From Methanosarcina sp. (lineage in GTDB: Archaea; Halobacteriota; Methanosarcinia; Methanosarcinales; Methanosarcinaceae): a stretch of 64,000 nt of DNA. The DNA lies in contig NZ_JAQUVZ010000002.1 of NCBI RefSeq assembly GCF_028693135.1, positions 143,386-207,385 on the forward strand, written 5' to 3'. Below, one piece after another: positions 54,784 to 63,959 of the stretch (within the stretch, counting starts at the first letter, position 1; each line of letters begins with the position of its first letter). The notes beneath the pieces were generated by a model. That model saw nothing but the letters and a program-made list of their open reading frames with translations, did no database searches and was not told where the DNA came from. The position numbers and the translations under genes were made by a program.

Positions 54784-57700
54784 ATGATTATCCTGCATGC
54801 CGGAAGGGATGAAAAACAGTTTTTTGTATGGGGCGAAGGCCCTGCTGAAGAGGAGAATTTAGCAGTTAAACGGGGAAGGCCCCCAAAAAATCCTGTGGAA
54901 AAACCCTATCTTTTCGATGCAGGTGTTGAAGGTCTTTCCTCTGCCTTTGAGGTACTTTCAGTCGACATCGGCCGGAGAAAGGCAAAAAATATTACTGTCT
55001 GGATGCCAACCCGCGCCGGAAGTCCCATCCCTTCAAGCCCTCTAATTGCCGACACTCCGGATTCGAAGGCAAAGTTAACCCTGTCTCCCTGGAATGTTTC
55101 TGCATACCTTCTGGAAGCCGGCGAGCTTACGGACTTTCTCTGCACCTGTATGGGAAAAAAGGTCCTGGCCCCCGGCATAATTCCTGGGAATGACCTCATC
55201 TGGTGGGCGGAAGCCCTTAAATTTGCAGGTTCTCTGGCAACCGGACAGAAATACCTGCCAGGCGTCAGGGTTGAGGACGGAAAATACGTGGCTATCTGGG
55301 AACCTGTATTTGCCGGAGAGGATGCGGAAAGGCTGGTAAAACTTGCAAAGCAAATGCCCCCTGTCGCCAGGGCTCTTACTCAAAATCCCACTCCTGAGCT
55401 TTTAGCCCAACCTCCTGAGCTTCCAGCCCAACCTCCTGAGCTTCCAGCCCAACCTCCTGAGCTTCCAGCCCAACCTCCGGAAATGCCTGCAGTTTCTGTG
55501 CTCCGGGAGTTTATTGCCGGGTCTCTTGACAACATTGTCCGCTCTGCGTTTGAGAAAAAAGAGCTCCCTGAAAAGAAGCACAAAAAGCCTTCATCTCCTT
55601 CTTTTGACAGCATCCATGATGCCTGGGTCTACGCCCTGCAAAACCAGGACAGGCTAATCCACGGAGACGAAAATGAGATTATTCAACTTGCAGCCCGGAC
55701 CCTGGAGTGGCAGCGCCCCCTCGCCATCCTGACCACTTCTCCTTTCAGGCTCTGCTTCCGCCTGGAAGAACCTGAAGAAGGGGAGGAAGGGGAAGAAGAG
55801 GAAGTACCTGAAGGAGGGGAAGAAACCGAAGTAGCTGCGGGCATAGAAGTCCCGGAGAGTCTGTGGTACATCCGCTATCTACTCCAGCCATATGAAGACC
55901 CAAGCCTCTTGATCCCCGTAAAAGAAGCATGGAAGCCAAAAAAGGGAAGCCCATTGAAAAGGTATGACGTGAAAAACATTCGCCAGTTCCTTCTCTCATC
56001 TCTAGGGCAGGCAGCCTGCATCAGTACAGGAATTGCTGCCAGCCTTGAGGTTCCCAACCCTTCCGGCTATGCCCTGGACAGCCGGGGAGCGTATGAGTTC
56101 CTGACCGAAAAAGCAGCGGCTTTGAGCCAGGCTGGTTTCGGAATGCTGCTTCCGGGCTGGTGGACCCGTAAAGGTACAAAAGCCTATTTAAGAGCCCAGG
56201 CAAAGGTCCAGGGCAAGCAGCAGCAGCCCGGAAGTGGGCTGACCCTTGACAAAATAATCGACTTTGATTGGGAAATTGCCCTCGGGGACAGGGCGCTGAC
56301 CATTGAAGAACTGCTGGCCCTGGCAGAGCTCAAGTCTCCGCTTGTGAAGATCCGCGGGCAGTGGGTCGAGGTAAACGATAAGGAAATCCGGGCTGCCCTT
56401 GAGTTCTGGAAAAAGAACCCACATGGGGAAGCAAGCCTGCGGGATGTTGTAAAGATGGCGCTTGGAGCTTCCGAAAAAGCCGAAGGTTTTGACTTTGAAG
56501 GGCTCAACGCGACAGGCTGGATCGAAGAACTTATCCATCAGCTGAAGGACAGGGCAGGGTTTGAAGAACTCAAAGCTCCGGAAGCCTTTTCCGGGACGCT
56601 TCGCCCTTACCAGGTCCGCGGGTATTCCTGGCTTGCTTTCCTGCGGCAGTGGGGGCTTGGCGCCTGCCTTGCAGATGACATGGGGCTTGGGAAAACCATC
56701 CAGACCCTTGCCCTTATCCAGCGGGACTGGGAACAAGTTGAAGCCCGGGACCGGAAACCTGTCCTGCTTGTCTGTCCGACTTCAGTGATCAATAACTGGA
56801 GAAAAGAGGCGACGAAGTTTACTCCGGGACTTCCTGTAATGGTTCACCACGGCGTCAGCCGAAAAAAGGAAATGGAGTTTATGGAGGAGGCACAGAAACA
56901 CGCTATTGTTGTCTCAAGTTACGGGCTCCTTCAGAGGGATATCAAGTTCTTAAAAGATGTCCCCTGGGCAGGAGTTGTGCTTGATGAAGCCCAGAACATC
57001 AAGAACCCGGAGACTAAACAGGCAAAAGCGACCCGGGCCCTGGAGGTGGATTACCGGATAGCCCTTACAGGGACCCCGGTCGAGAACAATGTGGGAGACC
57101 TCTGGTCCATCATGGAGTTTTTAAACCCGGGCTTCCTTGGAAACCGTGCAAGTTTTAAAAGAAACTTCTTTATCCCTATCCAGGCTGAACACGACCAGGA
57201 TGCTACCCAGCGGCTAAAAGATATAACAGGCCCCTTCATCCTCCGCCGCCTGAAAACCGACCAGTCGATCATCTCCGACCTGCCGGAGAAAATGGAGATG
57301 AAGACCTACTGCACGCTTACAAAGGAGCAGGCTTCCCTTTACGCCGCAGTCCTCAAGGATGTGGAAGAAGCAATAGATGAAGCCGAGGGTATCCAGAGAA
57401 GAGACATCATCCTCTCTACGCTTATGAGACTCAAACAAGTCTGCAACCACCCTGCCCAGTTCCTTAAGGACAACTCCAGCATCCCGGATAGGTCCGGAAA
57501 GCTTGCAAGGCTTTCGGAAATGCTTGAAACCATCCTTGAAAACGGGGAAAAAGCCCTTGTATTCACCCAGTTTGCGGAGATGGGCAGGATGTTAAAAGAG
57601 CACCTGCAGGAACGTTTCGGCTGTGAAGTAATCTTCCTGTACGGAGAAGTTTCCAGAAAGCAGCGGGACCGGATGGTCGAGCGCTTCCAGGAAGGAAAAG

Positions 57701-58035
57701 AGTATCTCCCGATCTTCATCCTCTCCCTCAAAGCCGGAGGTACGGGGCTTAACCTGACCGGAGCCAACCATGTCTTCCACTTTGACCGCTGGTGGAACCC
57801 GGCTGTGGAAAACCAGGCTACTGATAGGGCGTTCCGTATCGGGCAGACGAAAAACGTTGAGGTGCACAAGTTCATCTGTGCAGGCACCCTTGAAGAAAGA
57901 ATCGACGAGATTATCGAGCGCAAAGTACAGGTTGCAGAAAACGTTGTCGGCACAGGTGAAGGCTGGCTGACGGAACTTTCCAATGAGGAATTGAAGGACC
58001 TGTTTGCCCTTAGAGAAGAAGCGGTAGGTGAATAA
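54784..58035 (+). CDS. SNF2-family DNA-dependent ATPase/helicase
   Basis: This 1083-residue protein has a large N-terminal region (about 1-600) including the SNF2-associated domain and a proline-rich repeat. The SNF2 ATPase core follows: motif I DDMGLGKTIQT, motif II LDEAQNIKNP, motif III ALTGTPVENN, and motifs V-VI LKAGGTGLNLTGANHV and QATDRAFRIGQTKNV. Such enzymes move along DNA or remodel protein-DNA complexes. The next gene, 2 nt downstream, encodes a SWIM zinc-finger protein, the standard partner. Positions 55390-55473 encode tandem ELPAQPP units. Start ATG at 54784 lacks a strong ribosome-binding site. Confidence 0.95.
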   Translation: MIILHAGRDEKQFFVWGEGPAEEENLAVKRGRPPKNPVEKPYLFDAGVEGLSSAFEVLSVDIGRRKAKNITVWMPTRAGSPIPSSPLIADTPDSKAKLTLSPWNVSAYLLEAGELTDFLCTCMGKKVLAPGIIPGNDLIWWAEALKFAGSLATGQKYLPGVRVEDGKYVAIWEPVFAGEDAERLVKLAKQMPPVARALTQNPTPELLAQPPELPAQPPELPAQPPELPAQPPEMPAVSVLREFIAGSLDNIVRSAFEKKELPEKKHKKPSSPSFDSIHDAWVYALQNQDRLIHGDENEIIQLAARTLEWQRPLAILTTSPFRLCFRLEEPEEGEEGEEEEVPEGGEETEVAAGIEVPESLWYIRYLLQPYEDPSLLIPVKEAWKPKKGSPLKRYDVKNIRQFLLSSLGQAACISTGIAASLEVPNPSGYALDSRGAYEFLTEKAAALSQAGFGMLLPGWWTRKGTKAYLRAQAKVQGKQQQPGSGLTLDKIIDFDWEIALGDRALTIEELLALAELKSPLVKIRGQWVEVNDKEIRAALEFWKKNPHGEASLRDVVKMALGASEKAEGFDFEGLNATGWIEELIHQLKDRAGFEELKAPEAFSGTLRPYQVRGYSWLAFLRQWGLGACLADDMGLGKTIQTLALIQRDWEQVEARDRKPVLLVCPTSVINNWRKEATKFTPGLPVMVHHGVSRKKEMEFMEEAQKHAIVVSSYGLLQRDIKFLKDVPWAGVVLDEAQNIKNPETKQAKATRALEVDYRIALTGTPVENNVGDLWSIMEFLNPGFLGNRASFKRNFFIPIQAEHDQDATQRLKDITGPFILRRLKTDQSIISDLPEKMEMKTYCTLTKEQASLYAAVLKDVEEAIDEAEGIQRRDIILSTLMRLKQVCNHPAQFLKDNSSIPDRSGKLARLSEMLETILENGEKALVFTQFAEMGRMLKEHLQERFGCEVIFLYGEVSRKQRDRMVERFQEGKEYLPIFILSLKAGGTGLNLTGANHVFHFDRWWNPAVENQATDRAFRIGQTKNVEVHKFICAGTLEERIDEIIERKVQVAENVVGTGEGWLTELSNEELKDLFALREEAVGE
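55390..55473 (+). repeat. 21-bp in-frame tandem repeat (four copies) in the SNF2 gene
   Basis: The unit cctcctgagcttccagcccaa (seven codons, P-P-E-L-P-A-Q) occurs four times in 55390-55473, the first copy slightly changed. It inserts a flexible Pro-rich linker between the N-terminal domain and the next region. Copy number may vary between strains. Confidence 0.9.
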
Positions 58036-58037
58036 AA

Positions 58038-59132
58038 ATGGCAGCTTATCGGGATGATTATGGTTATTACAAGCCCACAACACCCATTGAGGTAAAGGGT
58101 GGGATCAAGGCAAAATCGAAACGTGGAGGCTTTGCCCAGAGCTGGTGGGCTAAACGCTGGATTCAGACCCTTGAAAGCTTTAACATCGGGGCCAGGTTGA
58201 CCCGCGGAAAAAGCTATGCCAGAAAAGGCCAGGTAACATCCATAAAGATAGAAACGGGGCTTGTGAAGGCAAAAGTCCAGGGCTCAAAGCCGAAACCTTA
58301 TTCCGTTACAATTAAGGTCAGGACCCTGAACGGTTCCGAATGGGATCTCCTTGCCGAAAAACTTTCCCTGAAACCCATCTTTGCAGCAAAGCTCCTAGCA
58401 GGTGAGATGCCGGAAGACATTGAAGCTGTCTTTGAAGAATCCGGACTTTCCCTCTTTCCCGAAACGCTCGATGACCTTGAAACCGACTGTTCCTGCCCGG
58501 ACTGGTCCAACCCGTGCAAGCACATCGCAGCCGTCTACTACCTGCTCGGGGAAGAGTTTGACAGGGACCCCTTCCTCATTTTCAAGCTAAGAGGAGTGGA
58601 TATGGACGATTTCATGTCCCTTCTGGGAAGAGGCCCGGACCTGGAATCCGGGGAACAGGCATCGGAATCCGGAATATATATCAAAGAACCCGACAATGAA
58701 ATTGAAACTGAAACTGGAGCCAAAGCTAGAACTGGAGCCAAAGCTAGAACTGGAGCCAAAACCAGAACCGGAGCCAGAACCGGAACCAGAACCGGAGTCG
58801 GAGCAGAAACTGGAACTGTAGCTGAAATCGGGGGTGGAATAAAAACTATAGCTGAGACCGGAACCAGAACCGAAGCAGAAACATCTCCTTTTTCCCCAGC
58901 GCCCCTGCCCCTTGAGCCGGAAGCCTTCTGGGGCAGATCTCCGGAAAGCCCTGAAGAGGAAAAGGGTCCCAGCCTCAAAGCCCACATCCCTCCGGTCCCG
59001 GCAGCCCTCCCGAAAAGGCTCGGGAAATTTCCTTTCTGGCGTGGGGAAGAGGATTTGCTTGAGGTTCTGGAAGAGATCTACAGTAAAGCTTCACCTGCGG
59101 GGATGAGGGTCTTTTTAGGGGAGAGGAAATGA
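58038..59132 (+). CDS. SWIM zinc-finger protein, SNF2 partner
   Basis: This 364-residue protein has a SWIM motif, CSCPDWSNPCKHIAAVYYLL (CxC-x6-CxH form), at about 152-171, which binds one zinc and is thought to contact DNA or protein. The N-terminal part begins MAAYRDDYGYYKPTTPIEVK and includes RGGFAQSWWAKRWIQTLES, typical of the family. The region about 220-290 is a low-complexity repeat (TGAKARTGAKTRTGARTG...). It starts 2 nt after the SNF2 stop, so both genes are translated together. The pair is found widely in bacteria and archaea; its biological role is not well established. Confidence 0.9.
   Translation: MAAYRDDYGYYKPTTPIEVKGGIKAKSKRGGFAQSWWAKRWIQTLESFNIGARLTRGKSYARKGQVTSIKIETGLVKAKVQGSKPKPYSVTIKVRTLNGSEWDLLAEKLSLKPIFAAKLLAGEMPEDIEAVFEESGLSLFPETLDDLETDCSCPDWSNPCKHIAAVYYLLGEEFDRDPFLIFKLRGVDMDDFMSLLGRGPDLESGEQASESGIYIKEPDNEIETETGAKARTGAKARTGAKTRTGARTGTRTGVGAETGTVAEIGGGIKTIAETGTRTEAETSPFSPAPLPLEPEAFWGRSPESPEEEKGPSLKAHIPPVPAALPKRLGKFPFWRGEEDLLEVLEEIYSKASPAGMRVFLGERK
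58710..58850 (+). repeat. Low-complexity in-frame repeat in the SWIM gene
   Basis: Units of 12-18 bp such as actggagccaaagctaga (T-G-A-K-A-R) repeat imperfectly, degenerating into ggaaccagaaccgga variants. The product is a flexible, positively charged linker, opposite in charge to the Glu-rich segments of the SNF2 partner. Confidence 0.75.
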
Positions 59133-59271
59133 ATATCTCCTGCCCTTTTCCTAAGGGGTAAAGTTTTCTGCTAACGAATACAAATATACGGGTAAGGCAA
59201 ATTGTCAGGATAAAATTTCCAGATCAGAATTAGATTGCCTTATAGGAAAGATACTTACGTGGGGGGTACAA

Positions 59272-60114
59272 TTGAAAATAAAATATATATTACTGATGTT
59301 TTTGCTTATAGTATGCCTTATTGGCATTTCAGGCTGTACAGACTCGGGGAATTCCGAACCAGAGGTCCCTGACCCAGATTCTCCTGAACCCATTTCCGAC
59401 GTCTCAACTATTCCCAAAGCTTCAGGGAGCACTTCAACTGAAATCCTAAATAAAACCGTCAACATCACAGGTGAAAGCCAGGCCTATCCTGCCTATACTG
59501 CTGCTCCGGCTGCAGAGGGAAAATACCCGGCTGTGGTGCTGATTCATTCCTTTAACGGGTTTGAAGCAGGATACCAGGAAATGGTGGACATGCTGGCAGC
59601 AGACGGGTTTGTGGTGGTCGCTCCTCAGTGGCAGACCTATTCCCGTTCTCCTCCTGATTCAGAAGTGGAAGCCCTTGTCAGAAACAGCGTAAGTTACCTT
59701 GAGGGCAGGGATGATGTTGATCCGGAGAAACTGGGCCTTACCGGCTTTTGTGCAGGCGGCAGATATACTATGCTCTTCCTGCCCCAGATCAAGGAGTTCA
59801 AGTCAGGAGTTGCCTGGTATGGTTTCCCTTACTCAGGCGGGTCTGAGATCCAGCCAAATGAGCCGGCAAGCCTGATAAACCAGCTTGATGTGCCTATGCT
59901 TATCATTCACGGAACCCGTGACGAACCAAGCAATATCACAGACATCTACAGATACGCCGGCGAACTGGATGCTGCTGACAAATACTTCGAACTGAAAGTT
60001 TACCAGGGGGAACCTCACGGCTTCATGATCAAAGACGGCAGGCTTTCAGAGAGTTTTGTCGCACAGGACGCATATGGGGAGATGACAGATTTCTTTAACA
60101 GGACGCTGAATTAA
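59272..60114 (+). CDS. Dienelactone hydrolase-like lipoprotein
   Basis: The start is TTG at 59272, chosen because ggggggtac lies directly before it and the product begins MKIKYILLMFLLIVCLIGIS with the lipobox ending SGC. The 280-residue protein is thus exported and lipid-anchored. The alpha/beta-hydrolase catalytic triad fits dienelactone hydrolases: nucleophile Cys in TGFCAGGRYT, Asp in HGTRDEPSN and His in GEPHGFMI. It may hydrolyse small esters or lactones outside the cell; the substrate is unknown. A Pro/Glu/Ser linker separates the anchor and enzyme. Confidence 0.85.
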   Translation: MKIKYILLMFLLIVCLIGISGCTDSGNSEPEVPDPDSPEPISDVSTIPKASGSTSTEILNKTVNITGESQAYPAYTAAPAAEGKYPAVVLIHSFNGFEAGYQEMVDMLAADGFVVVAPQWQTYSRSPPDSEVEALVRNSVSYLEGRDDVDPEKLGLTGFCAGGRYTMLFLPQIKEFKSGVAWYGFPYSGGSEIQPNEPASLINQLDVPMLIIHGTRDEPSNITDIYRYAGELDAADKYFELKVYQGEPHGFMIKDGRLSESFVAQDAYGEMTDFFNRTLN

Positions 60115-60334
60115 GAGACCCTGGATAATTCATCTCAGTGACCTGAGAGGGTAATCCCTCTCATCGATTTATTTTATCTGGCGAGCTTATTTTAAATAGG
60201 GTTACAGGTTTATCTCCCGAAGCGGGAAGACTCCTTCCTCGGACAATCCGGTAGATGAGAGCGTCAACTTCCCCACAATCCGAAGATAATAATTTCGTAT
60301 ATCTCCATATAGTTACAAAGAGTATATTATAAAG

Positions 60335-61483
60335 ATGCTTCGAGGTAACAGATACCGAATTTACCCTAATAAGGAGCAAAAATCTCTTATGGAAAAACAC
60401 TTCGGTAGCTGTCGTTTTGTCTATAATAAACTCCTTGAAATCAAATCGTTAATGTATAAAAAATTCAGAATAAGTCTCTCGGAATTTGACCTTAATAATT
60501 ACCTCTTAGTTTTGAAAGAAGTGTATCCCTGGTTGAAAGAAGTTAATGCAGGAGCATTGCAACAAGCAAGTAGAAACCTTAATTCAGCGTTTAATCATTT
60601 TTTCAAAGATGAATTAAGGTATCCTCAAAAGAAACACAAGAAAGATCACCATTTTTCCTTTCAAATTCCTCAACACTATAGCATTAACTTTGCAACTTCC
60701 AAAATATTGTTACCGAAGTTGGGTTGGATAAAAGTTAAGATGCACAGACCGCTTTTTAAAGAAATGGAACTAGAAAGCGATATTATTAAACATGATAATA
60801 ATGCTGAATTTCTGAGAACATTAACTGTTTCCAGAACTCCTACAGGGAAATATTATGTTAGTATTTTAACTGAGGATGGAGAAAAACTTCAAGAAAAACA
60901 AGAATATTCTCATGCTACAATGGTAGGGGTAGATGTAGGAATTAATACTTTTGCCGCCTGTTCTAATGGGGAAAAAATAGATAATCCTAGATTCTTGAAA
61001 GCTTCTTTGCAGAGGTTAAAATTCTTACAAAGGGAAGTATCAAGGAAAGTAATAGGATCAAATAACCGGAGAAAAGCAGTAAGAAAATTGGCGTTAATTC
61101 ATGAGAAAATAAGTAACCAGAGACATGATTTTCAACATAAAGTTTCAACTAAGCTAATAAGCGAAAACCAAGCAATAGCTGTAGAAACTTTAAATATTAG
61201 TGGAATGAAAAAGAACCACAAATTAGCGCAAGCAATATCAGATTCAGCATGGTATAGTTTCGTACAGAAGTTAATGTATAAAGCTGAATGGGTTGGAAAA
61301 ACAATAATAAAGATAGGTCAATGGGAACCTTCCTCTAAAAATTGTAATGTTTGTGGTTATCATAATTCCGAATTAAGTTTAGATATTAGAGAGTGGCAAT
61401 GTCCTGAATGTGGAACTTTCCATGATAGAGACATTAATGCCGCTATCAATATTAAGAAAATTGCTGTAGGGACTACAGTTTGA
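60335..61483 (+). CDS. tnpB: TnpB, RNA-guided RuvC nuclease of the IS element
   Basis: This 382-residue protein is a full-length OrfB/TnpB. The RuvC catalytic residues are all present: D200 in VGVDVGINTFA, E284 in AVETLNISG and D366 in FHDRDINAAINI. The zinc ribbon is CNVCGY...CPECG (C337, C340, C356, C359). The N-terminus RYRIYPNKEQKSLMEKHFGS is the typical helix-turn-helix start. TnpB proteins are RNA-guided DNA endonucleases that promote element retention and are ancestral to Cas12. With intact catalytic residues and zinc ligands, this copy may be active. A TATA-like element (gtatattataaag) lies just upstream. Confidence 0.93.
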   Translation: MLRGNRYRIYPNKEQKSLMEKHFGSCRFVYNKLLEIKSLMYKKFRISLSEFDLNNYLLVLKEVYPWLKEVNAGALQQASRNLNSAFNHFFKDELRYPQKKHKKDHHFSFQIPQHYSINFATSKILLPKLGWIKVKMHRPLFKEMELESDIIKHDNNAEFLRTLTVSRTPTGKYYVSILTEDGEKLQEKQEYSHATMVGVDVGINTFAACSNGEKIDNPRFLKASLQRLKFLQREVSRKVIGSNNRRKAVRKLALIHEKISNQRHDFQHKVSTKLISENQAIAVETLNISGMKKNHKLAQAISDSAWYSFVQKLMYKAEWVGKTIIKIGQWEPSSKNCNVCGYHNSELSLDIREWQCPECGTFHDRDINAAINIKKIAVGTTV

Positions 61484-61587
61484 GCCTGTGGACTTGGAAA
61501 AAACGGCAACCGTCAAGTATGAAGCAGGAAGCTCCTTCCTCAAAAACTTGAGCTATTAAGCGAAAGTTTTAGGGAGGGGTAGTTCAC
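61350..61587 (+). ncRNA. Candidate omega/reRNA of the TnpB element
   Basis: In studied elements the TnpB guide RNA comes from the 3' end of tnpB plus the right end, and its guide continues into the flanking DNA. Here the last about 135 nt of tnpB and 100 nt of right end include the stem at 61532-61579. If this holds, the guide sequence would start after tagttcac, at about 61588. The boundaries are inferred, not seen. Confidence 0.4.
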
Positions 61588-61686
61588 TTTCGAATAAATG
61601 TAATTTCCGATTACTTTTTAAAAAACTGTAATTAAAAAATGTAATCGGAATGGAATAAATATATTTAAAAAATAACTTTCCGATTA

Positions 61687-61835
61687 TTATTTAATATTTT
61701 TAAAGTACTTGTCGAGTTCTTCCCAGTCGACAATGTTCCAGAATCCTTCTATGAATTTGCCCCTATCATTCTTGTAATCAATATAGTAGGCATGCTCCCA
61801 CACATCAAGAGCCATGACTGTTTTATCGATTCAAA
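61687..61835 (-). pseudogene. Truncated iron/manganese superoxide dismutase (C-terminal fragment)
   Basis: A minus-strand frame ending at the TAA at 61687-61689 encodes (KTV)MALDVWEHAYYIDYKND, then a stretch typical of the SOD C-terminus (FWNIVDWEELD) and the final residues KNIK. DVWEH carries two of the four metal ligands (Asp and His). The match stops at about 61835; the N-terminal two thirds, with the other two His ligands, are absent, and the neighbouring gene begins about 230 nt away. The fragment lies about 100 nt from the IS element, which may relate to the loss. Confidence 0.85.
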
Positions 61836-62066
61836 TACATGTTAAATCGCCATACGGTAATTTTAAATGAAGAATATAGTTGTATGTCGCATCTGTCTAA
61901 ATATAAAAGATCAAATATAAAATGTTAAAGATAACAGATCAAAGATAAAAGATTAAAGGTAAAAGATACAAACTATGAGATACTTTTGTAGAAATGTATT
62001 CGGGTTATTCACCAACTAATTGTGCTTTATAAAAAGTGAAAACGAAAATTCATTCAGGGATAAAAA
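61836..62066. other. AT-rich spacer with A-rich repeats upstream of the YdjM-like gene
   Basis: Around 61905-61970 the sequence consists of imperfect repeats such as gataaaagat/agatcaaa. No SOD-like sequence continues here. A purine run (cagggata) stands before the ATG at 62067. Confidence 0.45.
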
Positions 62067-63119
62067 ATGGTAAACACATTCTCCCACCTGGGAGTCGGCT
62101 TTCTGATTGCTCTGGCTCTTGGCTTCAAAGGAAAAAAACGTAACGTTCTGGGATTCCTGTCAATCCTCCCTGACCTGGATTTCATCCCGTACATCCTGTT
62201 CACCCTCGTCAGCGACAGCGTAAGCCATGAGACCCGAAACCAGCTCTTTTACCTGCTGGGCCACAGGGAGTTCATGCATTCCATTCTTTTCATCCTGCTT
62301 GTCACGTCTCTTATCTGGCTTAAGACAAAAGACCACCTTTTTACGGCTGCCGGGTTTGCAGCCATCTTCTCCCACGTCTATCTGGATTACGCCACCAGCT
62401 GGAAAATGCGCCCCTTATACCCTTTCAGCACTGATACGTCCATCATGGGAGCAGTTTACTTCTTCGACCCACTGGCAAACCTCCTTCCTCTGCTGCCCCT
62501 TTTTGTCGTATTTGTGGGATATTTGAAAAGCCGGGGGAAATGGAACGGCAAATTCAAGAACTTCTGTACCTTTGTCACCGAAAACCGGCGCAGCTTCTAT
62601 AAAACCCTTGCAGTTGTGCTGGTGGTCTGGCTTACAGTGCTGCCGGTGGCAAAAATATTTCTTGTGAATAATATTTCCGACGCAGAGGGTACAAAAATCA
62701 GCTATCAGGATACCTACCCTTCCTCGCCCGGAAAGTTCCTTACCGCATATTCCTATAACTCCACATACTACAAGATTATGGAAGTCAGCTACTGGTCAGG
62801 GATCGAAAGAAGCGATTATATTGAAAAAATCAACGTGACCGGCGATGTCCCCGGTGCCTCCGCTTACACCGAAAGATCCGAAAATCTGTACCTGACAGGT
62901 GTCCCTCAGGAAGTCGATTATCCTGTTTATTCGGTTTCGGAAGAAAACGGCTCGGTAACTGTCATGCTGAGTGATGCCAGGAATCCCTATGTTGGGATGT
63001 GGGCGTATTTTAGAACGGTTTACAGGTTTGTTTTTGATACGGAGAGCGGGGATTATGTGGCATATGCAAGTATGCAGGGGGAAAAGGAAGAGAAATTGGG
63101 GAATAACTGGTTTGGATAA
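62067..63119 (+). CDS. YdjM/LexA-binding-type membrane metal-dependent hydrolase family protein
   Basis: This 350-residue protein begins MVNTFSHLGVGFLIALALGF and has the conserved His/Asp motifs of the YdjM (DUF457) family: SILPDLDFIPY, LGHREFMHSILF and FSHVYLDYATSW. There are about five hydrophobic segments in the first 200 residues, then a soluble, probably extracytoplasmic domain of about 145 residues. The conserved His/Asp residues are proposed to bind metal, but no reaction has been proven. It follows the IS and SOD remnants and is transcribed alone. Confidence 0.8.
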   Translation: MVNTFSHLGVGFLIALALGFKGKKRNVLGFLSILPDLDFIPYILFTLVSDSVSHETRNQLFYLLGHREFMHSILFILLVTSLIWLKTKDHLFTAAGFAAIFSHVYLDYATSWKMRPLYPFSTDTSIMGAVYFFDPLANLLPLLPLFVVFVGYLKSRGKWNGKFKNFCTFVTENRRSFYKTLAVVLVVWLTVLPVAKIFLVNNISDAEGTKISYQDTYPSSPGKFLTAYSYNSTYYKIMEVSYWSGIERSDYIEKINVTGDVPGASAYTERSENLYLTGVPQEVDYPVYSVSEENGSVTVMLSDARNPYVGMWAYFRTVYRFVFDTESGDYVAYASMQGEKEEKLGNNWFG

Positions 63120-63323
63120 ATCAAGATTGGTTTATGTGTTTTCGATCTGAAATATTATATATTCTCAAAAAAGTTTCATTGATTTCAGATTAGTATATAT
63201 ATAAAGGATGTGGAGATAAAAAACGTTCCTGCCAAACCTAAAAATGTTTCTTTTTTTATAAAAATTATCTGATAATTTAATATATGATTCAGTCAATTAT
63301 AAAATATGAATTAATATATTCGT

Positions 63324-63959
63324 GTGGGGAACATGTTTGAGGAACTACTGTTTTTTACAATTTCTGAGAACTCTATTTATGCTAACAGTTTTCTCGAATA
63401 TCTGACTCGGTTATTTACTTTAGTATATTTTTCGAATGGATTATTCCTTCAAATTTCATTTCCGGTTAATATATCGTATATAAATGGAGTATTTACCTTT
63501 GTTACTTCTTTTCTATACACAGTAATCTTTCTAGTAATAATTTCCATAAAGTTTTGGATATTACACATAAATGGAATACTTATATCTTTTACTTTTTTTC
63601 TAGACAAAGTAATCTCTTTACTAGTATCTTTTATAGAGTTGTTTATAATTATTGTTGTTCTTATTTTTATACTTGGGCTAATCAGTTGGTTTTCAAAAGA
63701 AAGCGAAGGGATTGTAATTTATCCTTTTGAAGTTTGTGATGATCTGAAATCATATAATGGAAAGTTCTTATCTGAGTGCCTGATTGTTGAGTCGAACAGA
63801 ATTCGGAAAATTCATCAAAAAGCTAATCAAACTTTCAAGTGTAGCAGTCATGAAAGAAGCGTTTTCACCAATAAGCTAGTGTCGAGTCAACAGCGAAATG
63901 TCGTGAAGAATATATTGTATACTGTTCATAATGAATCCAAGAGGATCAATCATGAATAG
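63324..63959 (+). CDS. Hypothetical membrane protein, probably truncated
   Basis: The 211-residue product has three or four hydrophobic helices (about 20-120) and then a polar segment beginning EGIVIYPFEVCDDLKSYNGK. Its stop (TAG at 63957-63959) overlaps the start of an IS630-type transposase, so the natural C-terminus was probably replaced by insertion of that element. The last residues (about ILYTVHNESKRINHE) may come from the element itself. I do not recognise the family. A weak ribosome-binding site (gggga) precedes the GTG/ATG start region. Confidence 0.5.
   Translation: MGNMFEELLFFTISENSIYANSFLEYLTRLFTLVYFSNGLFLQISFPVNISYINGVFTFVTSFLYTVIFLVIISIKFWILHINGILISFTFFLDKVISLLVSFIELFIIIVVLIFILGLISWFSKESEGIVIYPFEVCDDLKSYNGKFLSECLIVESNRIRKIHQKANQTFKCSSHERSVFTNKLVSSQQRNVVKNILYTVHNESKRINHE

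Larger units (their letters stand above)
60145..61587 (+). mobile_element. IS1341-type element of the IS200/IS605 family (tnpB only)
   Basis: The left side has a perfect hairpin gagaggg-taat-ccctctc (60145-60162). The right side has a long imperfect stem, ctccttcctcaaaaactt with aaagttttagggagggg (61532-61549/61563-61579), ending tagttcac. Between them is a single gene, tnpB; no tnpA is present. Such elements carry subterminal hairpins instead of inverted repeats and do not duplicate their target. The exact ends are estimated from hairpins. Confidence 0.75.
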
